DNA of 64,000 nt from Thiovibrio sp964588325 (GTDB lineage Bacteria; Desulfobacterota; Desulfobulbia; Desulfobulbales; Desulfurivibrionaceae), in assembly GCA_964588325.1 (NCBI GenBank), contig CAZPOR010000001.1:186001-250000 (forward strand), given 5' to 3'. Below, one piece after another: positions 58,291 to 64,000 of this stretch. Both the position numbers and the translations under genes were made by a program. The number at the start of each line of letters is the position of its first letter. The stretch's first letter is position 1. The notes under the pieces are model-generated. The model was not told the origin of the DNA and did not search any database. It saw only the letters and a program-made list of their open reading frames with translations.

Positions 58291-58838
58291 CGAAAATGAC
58301 AGGGGGCGGGCAGCGCCCCACGAAAAAATTGGTGCTTGGCGGGTGCCGCAGCGGCAAGAGCCGCTACGCCGAGCAATGGGTTGCCAAAAACTTTTCGGAC
58401 AAGGTCTTTGTCGCCACCCTGGAAGCCAGGAACGACGCGGAGATGGATAGCCGCATCGCCCTGCACCGGCAGAGCCGGGGCATCGGCTGGCTCACCGTGG
58501 AAGAGCCGCTGGACCTGGCCGGGGTGCTCGGCAAAAACGAGACCGGCTCCGAGGTCTTCCTGGTGGATTGTCTGACCATGTGGCTTACCAATATGATGAT
58601 GCAGGATTTCAGCGACGAGAAGATCCAGGGGGAGGTTGCCCGGTTGGGCGCCACCGTGGCCGGCCTCGATACCTCGGTGGTCCTGGTTGCCAACGAGGTC
58701 GGCTTAGGCATCGTGCCGGAATCGTCTATGGGCCGCCGCTTCCGCGATCTGGCCGGGTGGACCAATCAGCAGATGGCCATGGTCTGCGGGCAGGTGGTTT
58801 TTGTGGCAGCCGGTTTGCCCTTGCGGCTCAAGGGTTGA
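58287..58838 (+). CDS. cobU: Adenosylcobinamide kinase / guanylyltransferase
   Basis: 183 residues, activates cobinamide for nucleotide-loop assembly of cobalamin. P-loop KLVLGGCRSGKSRYAEQ, then VFVATLEARNDAEMDSRI, HRQSRGIGW, EVFLVDCLTMWLTN and VLVANEVGLGIVPES, all typical of CobU. ATG overlaps the radical SAM stop (ATGA). With cobD next it forms a corrinoid set that may serve the B12-type radical SAM enzyme. Confidence 0.95.
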   Translation: MTKMTGGGQRPTKKLVLGGCRSGKSRYAEQWVAKNFSDKVFVATLEARNDAEMDSRIALHRQSRGIGWLTVEEPLDLAGVLGKNETGSEVFLVDCLTMWLTNMMMQDFSDEKIQGEVARLGATVAGLDTSVVLVANEVGLGIVPESSMGRRFRDLAGWTNQQMAMVCGQVVFVAAGLPLRLKG

Positions 58839-58840
58839 AA

Positions 58841-59932
58841 ATGGCGACGAGTGTGATCAGCGCCCAGGGCGTCCATGGCGGGGATATTCTTTCCATGGCC
58901 AAACAGTTGGGCTGTGAAGTTGGCGATCTCATCGATATGAGCAGCAACCTCACCCCATTGGGTATGCCCGCAGGACTGCGGGAAGCGTTGATTGACAGGT
59001 TGCCGGAAATCAGCTTTCTGCCGGAGAGCGGCAGCGAGACCCTGGTCAGACTCTTTGCCCGGAAATACGGCTGCGATCCTCGGCAGGTTCTGGCGGGCAA
59101 CGGCACCACCGAATTTATCTATGCGATTCCTGCCGGCGTCCGGAGCAAGCGCGCCCTGGTGGTTGCCCCAACCTATGGCGACTACCAGACGGCTGGCGAC
59201 TGGGCCGGGCTTGGGGTTGAGTTCTTTTTTCTCAAACCAGAGGAGGATTTCGCCCCTGATTTCAACCGTCTTTCCGGTTGCCTGACCGGGGGCGAGCTGG
59301 TGTTTCTCTGCAATCCCAACAACCCCACCGGCAGGGTGGTATCAAGCCGGGTGCTGTTCGATTTCATCCTTGCCCATCCTGCCACGGAATTTCTCATCGA
59401 TGAATCCTATCTGCCTTTTGTGGATGAGCCAACCCTTGCCGGGTTTCCCCTGCCTGCCAACCTGTTGCTGCTCTGCTCCTCCTCGAAGATTTACGGCATC
59501 CCCGGTCTGCGCCTCGGCTTTCTTGTGGCCAGCGAGGAGAAGATGGCCCGCTTTGCCGCGCGGCGCAAGCCCTGGGGCGTGAACCGCATGGCCCAGGTGG
59601 CAGGGGAGTATCTGCTGGAACATGGTGACGGATATGTCCGGTCCGTGCGCGACGTTCTTGCCCGGACCCGGCCGGCTTTTGTCGCCGGGCTCGCGGCGCT
59701 GCCCGGGGTGCGGGTAATCCCCGGCTCGGCGAATTTCATCCTCTGCCGGTTGACCGGCTCGCTGACCGCGGCCCAATTGCGGGAGAGCATGCTCGCCCAG
59801 CGCATCATGATCCGGGATTGCAGCAACTTCGCCGGGCTGGATGCTCACTATTTCCGGGTCTCCCTGCAAGAGCCAAGCCGCAACGAACGATGTCTCGCCG
59901 CGCTTGCCGGGATCCTCGGGGAAAAATCATGA
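58841..59932 (+). CDS. cobD: Threonine-phosphate decarboxylase (CobD/HisC-like PLP enzyme)
   Basis: 363 residues. Fold type I aminotransferase: GNGTTEFIYAIPAG, LVFLCNPNNPTGRVV, FLIDESYLPFVDE, and PLP Lys in CSSSKIYGIPGLRLGFL. HGGDILSMAKQLG at the start fits CobD/CobC, which yields aminopropanol phosphate for cobalamin, better than HisC. ATG 58841 follows cobU by two bases. The stop overlaps the next gene. Confidence 0.88.
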   Translation: MATSVISAQGVHGGDILSMAKQLGCEVGDLIDMSSNLTPLGMPAGLREALIDRLPEISFLPESGSETLVRLFARKYGCDPRQVLAGNGTTEFIYAIPAGVRSKRALVVAPTYGDYQTAGDWAGLGVEFFFLKPEEDFAPDFNRLSGCLTGGELVFLCNPNNPTGRVVSSRVLFDFILAHPATEFLIDESYLPFVDEPTLAGFPLPANLLLLCSSSKIYGIPGLRLGFLVASEEKMARFAARRKPWGVNRMAQVAGEYLLEHGDGYVRSVRDVLARTRPAFVAGLAALPGVRVIPGSANFILCRLTGSLTAAQLRESMLAQRIMIRDCSNFAGLDAHYFRVSLQEPSRNERCLAALAGILGEKS

Positions 59933-60441
59933 GAATCGCGATTATTTCCGATACCCACGACCACATCCTCAACCTGCGGGCAGCGGTGAAATACTGCAAT
60001 GCCTACAGCGTGAGCATGATCATCCATTGCGGCGACCTGATCTCTCCGTTCATGCTCGACGAACTTGCCCGCTTCAGCGGGGCGGTGCACCTGATCTACG
60101 GCAACAACACCGGCGACCAGCATGTCATCTCCCAGTCATGTGGCCTGCGCTTTCCCACGATCAGCCATCACGGCATCCTGGGCGCGGTGGAAGCAGGGGG
60201 GCTGAAACTTGCCTTTACCCATTATCCGCAGATGGCCAGGGGCATTGCCTGTCAGGGCATGTTCGACGTGGTCTGCTGCGGCCATAACCACCGCTACCAG
60301 GTGGAAAAGGCCGGCGATTGTCTGCTGATCAACCCCGGCGAGCTGCTGGGCAAGGACGGCCAGCCGGGATTTTGTATTCTGCAGTGCGAAACCAAAGAAG
60401 TGGAACGGGTAGAGATCGGCTCCGCCATTGGCGAAGATTGA
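59929..60441 (+). CDS. YfcE/MJ0936-type metallophosphoesterase
   Basis: 170 residues. Metal motifs: RIAIISDTHDH, IIHCGDLIS, IYGNNTGDQ and CCGHNHRYQ, then LLINPGELLG. This small phosphodiesterase family has two metal ions and poorly known physiological substrates. Start overlaps the cobD stop (ATGA), so it may be part of the corrinoid transcript by position only. Confidence 0.9.
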   Translation: MRIAIISDTHDHILNLRAAVKYCNAYSVSMIIHCGDLISPFMLDELARFSGAVHLIYGNNTGDQHVISQSCGLRFPTISHHGILGAVEAGGLKLAFTHYPQMARGIACQGMFDVVCCGHNHRYQVEKAGDCLLINPGELLGKDGQPGFCILQCETKEVERVEIGSAIGED

Positions 60442-60477
60442 TATTTTTATGCAAACAACAACTTCCAGGGGAGTGTG

Positions 60478-61710
60478 ATGACAATGACGGATGATAAAAG
60501 CTTTGCCGAGATGTTTCAGGAGACCTCGACCAGTAAAAAAGAGCGGCTCCGTCCGGGCCAGAAGATCGAAGCTACCGTGGTGCGCATTGCCAAGGAATGG
60601 ATTTTTCTCGATCTCGGCGCCAAGAGCGAAGGGGCTGTGGCCAGAAACGAATTCACCGACGCGGAGGGCAACCTGACCGTGGCCGAAGGCGACCGGGTGC
60701 AGGTCTATTTTCTTTCCGAGAAGAACAACGAGCGCTTGTTCACCGCCAAGGTGAGCGGCGGCGCGGTGGCCGGCCATCTTGATGAGGCGTGCCAGAGCGG
60801 CATCCCGGTGGAGGGCACCGTGACCGGCGAGACCAAGGGCGGCTTTGAGGTGCGTTTTTCCGGCAGCGTCCGGGCTTTTTGCCCCTTTTCCCAGATGGCG
60901 ATGCGCCATATCGAAAACGCGGAGGAGTTCATCGGCAAGAAGTTCGCTTTCCGGATCACCAAATACGGCGAGCACGGCAAGAACATCGTGGTTTCCCGCC
61001 GGGCTCTGCTTGAGGAGGAACGGGCTCAACAGAAGGAAGCCTTGCAAGAATCCCTTGCCGTCGGCCAGACCGTCAAGGGGGTCATCACCTCCATCCGCGA
61101 TTTCGGCGCCTTTGTCGATATCGGCGGCATCGAGGGGTTGATTCCGGTTTCCGAGATCGCCTGGGGACGGATCGAGGATATCCACGAGCGGATCAGTGTG
61201 GGGCAGGAAGTGACCGTCACCGTGCTCAAGCTTGAGTGGGACAAGGATCGTTATTCCTTCAGCCTGAAGGATTCCCTGCCCAACCCCTGGGATGAGATGA
61301 GCGGGATGTTCCCGGAGGGCAGCGTCGTCACCGGCAAGGTTGTCCGCCTCACGGAATTCGGGGCCTTTGTTTCGCTTGCCCCGGGCATCGACGGCCTGGT
61401 GCATATCTCCAAGCTCGGCGCTGGGCGGCGCATCAGCCATCCGCGCGAGGTTGTGCAGGTGGGCGATGCCCTGGAGGTGAAGATCGACAGCGTGGACTCG
61501 GAGAAGAAGCGGCTCTCCCTCTCCTTGCCCCTGCCTGCCAAGGTCGAGGGGGGCGAGACTGCCAAGACGGGCGGCAAAAAGGACAAGGGCGCGACCGATG
61601 GGGAAAGCCGGGACGACTTCCGTCAGTATCTCGCGGAAAAGAAGAAGGATGCCAAACCCATGGGCACCTTTGCCGATCTGTTCGGCAAAGGGAAGGGGCA
61701 GGGGAAATAG
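60478..61710 (+). CDS. S1-domain RNA-binding protein (four S1 repeats)
   Basis: 410 residues. S1 repeats at about 25-95 (GQKIEATVVRIAKEWIFLDL), 105-180 (GTVTGETKGGFEVRFSG), 195-265 (GQTVKGVITSIRDFGAFVDI, GLIPVSEIAW) and 280-355 (GSVVTGKVVRLTEFGAFVSL, GLVHISKLG). Shorter than ribosomal S1 and with a Lys/Gly-rich tail ending FADLFGKGKGQ. AGGGGAG precedes the start; ATG 60484 is also possible. It is S1-like rather than the essential RpsA, and probably binds mRNA. Confidence 0.88.
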   Translation: MTMTDDKSFAEMFQETSTSKKERLRPGQKIEATVVRIAKEWIFLDLGAKSEGAVARNEFTDAEGNLTVAEGDRVQVYFLSEKNNERLFTAKVSGGAVAGHLDEACQSGIPVEGTVTGETKGGFEVRFSGSVRAFCPFSQMAMRHIENAEEFIGKKFAFRITKYGEHGKNIVVSRRALLEEERAQQKEALQESLAVGQTVKGVITSIRDFGAFVDIGGIEGLIPVSEIAWGRIEDIHERISVGQEVTVTVLKLEWDKDRYSFSLKDSLPNPWDEMSGMFPEGSVVTGKVVRLTEFGAFVSLAPGIDGLVHISKLGAGRRISHPREVVQVGDALEVKIDSVDSEKKRLSLSLPLPAKVEGGETAKTGGKKDKGATDGESRDDFRQYLAEKKKDAKPMGTFADLFGKGKGQGK

Positions 61711-61767
61711 CCGGGGGGGCGGCCTGTTTGCTCTATTTCTCCCGGACCGGGAGAGTTGACCTCAGCG

Positions 61768-62169
61768 TCAGCAACTGTCGTTGCGATTCTGGCTGCTTGC
61801 AGCCCAGCGGTACAGGTAGTCGTTGAGTTTCAGTTGCTGCTCCAGGGTAATGCCATCCCAGGCGCCTTGTTTGGCGCATTTCGGCGAGCGGGTTTCAAAA
61901 ACCCGGTTCCAGGCAGCCGAGCTTTTTGACTCCACCCAGAGAAAGGGGGCGCCCGTATCGTTGTTGCGGGTGTGGCAACTCTTGCAGACATCCTTGAAGA
62001 GCTTGCCGCCCTCGCCCCAGGGGCGGCTTTCCCATTCCAGCGGGCCGTCGTCGAGAACCCGGCAGGTCTGGGTGGTGGCGTCGTAGCGGGTTTTGGGGGC
62101 GCCGGCCGCCTGGTTGCTCAAAACGGGAATGAGGAGCAGGGCTGCAAGGGCAAGTGCGAAGTGCTTCAT
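61768..62169 (-). CDS. Exported monoheme c-type cytochrome
   Basis: 133 residues from ATG 62169, with GGAGG upstream. Sec signal (FALALAALLLIPVLSNQAAG), then one CXXCH (VCKSCHTRNNDTG) at about residue 69. Four further Cys lie outside the heme site, including one at the very C-terminus, and may form disulfides. No second heme motif. A sigma70-type promoter is at 62216-62244, and a TetR gene is divergent from it. Confidence 0.85.
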   Translation of the reverse strand: MKHFALALAALLLIPVLSNQAAGAPKTRYDATTQTCRVLDDGPLEWESRPWGEGGKLFKDVCKSCHTRNNDTGAPFLWVESKSSAAWNRVFETRSPKCAKQGAWDGITLEQQLKLNDYLYRWAASSQNRNDSC

Positions 62170-62215
62170 GGATGTCCTCCTGTTTTTTTCTGTACCGGAC
62201 GATACAATATACGGT

Positions 62216-62244
62216 AACATATAAATCATATTTTACAGTGTCAA
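62216..62244 (-). promoter_or_regulatory. Promoter of the monoheme cytochrome
   Basis: Reverse strand: a perfect -35 TTGACA (62244-62239), 17-base spacer, -10 TATGTT (62221-62216), about 45 bases before the start codon. Confidence 0.6.
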
Positions 62245-62250
62245 TTGTTT

Positions 62251-62273
62251 TTTCTTGATCGATCGGTAAAGAA
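62251..62273. promoter_or_regulatory. TetR-type operator candidate
   Basis: TTTCTT-GATCGATC-GGTAAAGAAA, an imperfect symmetric site centred on GATCGATC. It lies directly upstream of the cytochrome -35 and about 20 bases before the tetR start, so it could control both. Confidence 0.45.
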
Positions 62274-62293
62274 ATTGGTGGCGAGGGGAATCC

Positions 62294-62881
62294 GTGGCGC
62301 GGTCAAAGGGATTTGATGAAGACAGGGCGTTGGAGGCGGCGTTGCATCTTTTCTGGGAAAAGGGCTATGCCGCAACATCGCTGCAAGACCTGGAAAAGGG
62401 AATGGGCTTGAACCGGGCCAGCATCTACAACGCATTCGGCAACAAGCGCAGTCTGTTCAAAAGGTGTCTCGCCCTGTATATAGGGCGGGTTGGGACAGCG
62501 CTTGAAGGCATTACCAGCACGGCAGCCTCAGCCCGGGAAGCGATCAAAAAATGGCTGGCCTTTGTTATTGATTTTCATTTTAGCCCGGAAACGCCGGGCG
62601 GCTGCCTGGTCGTTCTGTCGGCGCTTGAGCGCCATCAGCATGACCGGGAAACCAAGGAAATGGTGGCCGCGCTGTTTCGCCGCGAGCGGCATGTGGTGCG
62701 GAAGATCCTTGAGGAAGGATTGAAACGGGGGGAGTTCCCTGCCGGATTGGACTGCGGCGAGGTGGCCGGCGCGATCACCGCGATTACCTCGGGGATGGTT
62801 GTCCTGGCCATGGCGGATGCGCCGGTGAGTTCGCTTCAGGAAATTTCCCGTTCAGTCGTGCGGCTGCTCGACGGCAAATGA
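62294..62881 (+). CDS. TetR-family regulator
   Basis: 195 residues from a GTG with GAGGGG upstream. N-terminal helix-turn-helix: ALHLFWEKGYAATSLQDLEKGM and LNRASIYNAFGNKRSLF, followed by a C-terminal domain of the TetR_C kind (GGCLVVLSALERHQHDRETK). The early sequence is like the AcrR/NemR-type group with a conserved Cys in the ligand domain (GGCLV), which may respond to electrophiles or redox state. Divergent from the monoheme cytochrome. Its last 30 bases overlap the convergent kinase gene. Confidence 0.9.
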   Translation: MARSKGFDEDRALEAALHLFWEKGYAATSLQDLEKGMGLNRASIYNAFGNKRSLFKRCLALYIGRVGTALEGITSTAASAREAIKKWLAFVIDFHFSPETPGGCLVVLSALERHQHDRETKEMVAALFRRERHVVRKILEEGLKRGEFPAGLDCGEVAGAITAITSGMVVLAMADAPVSSLQEISRSVVRLLDGK

Positions 62882-64000
62882 GCCGGGTTGTCCGGCCGGC
62901 ATGAGCGCCTTGCGCACCGCCTGGGCCAGTTCCCGCACCGAAACCGGTTTGGTCAGATAGGCCCGGATGCCCAAGGCTTTTGCCTGCTCTTTGTTGATCA
63001 GTTCACTGAAGCCGGTGCAAAGGATAACGGGCAGGTCCGGCCGGAGGGCCAGCGCTTTTTTTGCCAGCTCGCATCCGGTCAGGCCGGGCATGGTCATGTC
63101 GGTGATCAGCAGGTCAAATGCTTTCGGGTCCTTTTCTAAGAGGCTCAAAGCCTCTGGGCTGCTGCCGCATGCGGTGACCCGGTAGCCGAGATTTTGCAGA
63201 ATCAGCCGCAGCATCCCGGTGATTTGCTCTTCGTCGTCCACCACCAGCAGCCGCTCGGTGCCGGTGGGGATACTCTCACGGCAGATCGCCCCTGTCGCCA
63301 GTGCAGGCGCTTCCGCGACCCTGGGCAGATAGACATGGAAATTCGTGCCTCGGCCCGGTTCGCTGTATACCGTGATGTGTCCCCGGTGGCTCTTGATAAT
63401 GCCGTGGACTACGGAAAGCCCCAGTCCCGTGCCCTCTCCGGTGGCTTTGGTCGTGAAGTAGGGCTCGAAAATCCGAGCCATGGTCGCGTGATCCATGCCG
63501 CGGCCGGTATCGCTTACTTCAAGCAGCACATAGTCTCCGGGCGCAAGTTCCGAGCTTGCCACCTTGTTGTCCTCCTCCCCGATGGCCATGTTCATGAGGC
63601 TTATTCCCAGCACCCCGCCGGTTTCCCGCATGGCCTGGTAAGCATTGGTGCAGAGGTTCATGATGATCTGGTGCAGTTGGGTAGGGTCGGCCAGGATGGC
63701 TCCGCATTCGGGGGAAATCTTCTCACGGATCTCGATGGTGGACGGCAGGGAGGCTCGCAGCAATTTGATCGCCTCTTTTGCCACCAGATGGGGGCGCAGG
63801 GGTTTTCGCTCCTTGGGTGACTGCCGGCTGAAGGCGAGAATCTGTTGCACCAGATCCTTGGCCCGCAAGGCGGCTTTTACTACCTGCTGCAGATCGGCGG
63901 TCAGAGCGTCGCGCGGGGAAATTCTGGTCAGCGCCAGTTCGGTGTAGCCGAGGATGGGGGACAGGATGTTGTTGAAGTCGTGGGCGATGCCGCCGGCCAG
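62852..64000 (-). CDS. Hybrid histidine kinase, C-terminal part (runs off the window)
   Basis: 382 residues are in the window and the frame is open to 64000. It begins at the phospho-acceptor box LAGGIAHDFNNILSPILGY (His present), then HATPase motifs LHQIIMNLCTNAYQAM, VSDTGRGMD, YFTTKATGEGTGLGLSVV. A receiver domain follows with acceptor Asp in LLITDMTMPGLTG and Lys in AYLTKPVSV. The sensor part lies outside the window. The gene's end overlaps the tetR end by 30 bases. Confidence 0.93.
   Translation of the reverse strand: MAGGIAHDFNNILSPILGYTELALTRISPRDALTADLQQVVKAALRAKDLVQQILAFSRQSPKERKPLRPHLVAKEAIKLLRASLPSTIEIREKISPECGAILADPTQLHQIIMNLCTNAYQAMRETGGVLGISLMNMAIGEEDNKVASSELAPGDYVLLEVSDTGRGMDHATMARIFEPYFTTKATGEGTGLGLSVVHGIIKSHRGHITVYSEPGRGTNFHVYLPRVAEAPALATGAICRESIPTGTERLLVVDDEEQITGMLRLILQNLGYRVTACGSSPEALSLLEKDPKAFDLLITDMTMPGLTGCELAKKALALRPDLPVILCTGFSELINKEQAKALGIRAYLTKPVSVRELAQAVRKALMPAGQPGSFAVEQPHD

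Noticed and set aside
1..64000. CRISPR arrays, rRNA genes, intact insertion sequences, integrases
   Set aside because: No regularly spaced direct repeats, rRNA-like sequence or transposase/integrase motifs were found in the window.

Overview
The window looks like part of a chromosome from an anaerobic, cytochrome-rich member of the Desulfobacterota (the former Deltaproteobacteria), possibly close to Desulfobulbales. This is inferred from gene content, not from a database comparison: c7-type multiheme cytochromes, system II cytochrome c maturation (ResB/CcsA), NrfD-type quinone-linked membrane subunits with a four-cluster ferredoxin, a multi-PAS sigma54 activator, MerR regulators with a Cys/Trp tail, and a MucR-type zinc-finger protein. 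Most genes are GC-rich; the large gene at 40961-45664 and two long intergenic spacers are clearly richer in A+T.

Layout. 1-9622: TPM-domain proteins and LemA, tRNA-Arg(CCT), the NAD(P)HX repair enzyme, two CBS-domain proteins, a PabB-PabC fusion and a class A penicillin-binding protein. 9623-12503: an unannotated sigma54-type small RNA candidate, a T-rich spacer, a 36-residue membrane peptide, then NrfD-like protein 1 and MerR 1. 12600-24223: a TetR-controlled RND efflux set (repressor, fusion protein, pump, outer-membrane factor) running into a YhiI-RbbA-YhhJ type ABC exporter. 24319-34545: the PAS/sigma54 regulator, a Tat-type 4x[4Fe-4S] protein and triheme cytochrome with their own palindrome-rich promoter, a second NrfD-MerR pair behind a consensus sigma54 promoter, two small c7-like cytochromes and CcsA/ResB. 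35056-40512: rpmB, rel, proS and ispG. 40961-49323: a defence and addiction island with an Avs-like STAND NTPase with an N-terminal nuclease, three PIN toxin-antitoxin pairs, two HigA-type antitoxins whose toxins are broken, and scattered duplicated scraps. 49700-64000: yjeT-like, queA, an FmdB zinc ribbon, an HDOD/GGDEF signalling operon, mucR-like, murI-lolA, a B12-type radical SAM protein, cobU-cobD, a phosphodiesterase, an S1-domain protein, a monoheme cytochrome, TetR and the end of a hybrid histidine kinase.

How the parts may work together. The respiratory core appears to be a pair of quinone-linked NrfD membrane proteins, each followed by its own MerR regulator, with the ferredoxin and triheme cytochrome as periplasmic partners and ResB/CcsA attaching heme. 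A sigma54 activator with three cysteine-triad PAS domains sits beside this locus. Two sigma54-type promoters are visible: one before NrfD 2 and one driving the small RNA upstream of NrfD 1. I infer a redox-responsive sigma54 circuit linking the two NrfD modules through a protein gene and a small RNA. This link and the Avs-like island are the most interesting parts of the window.
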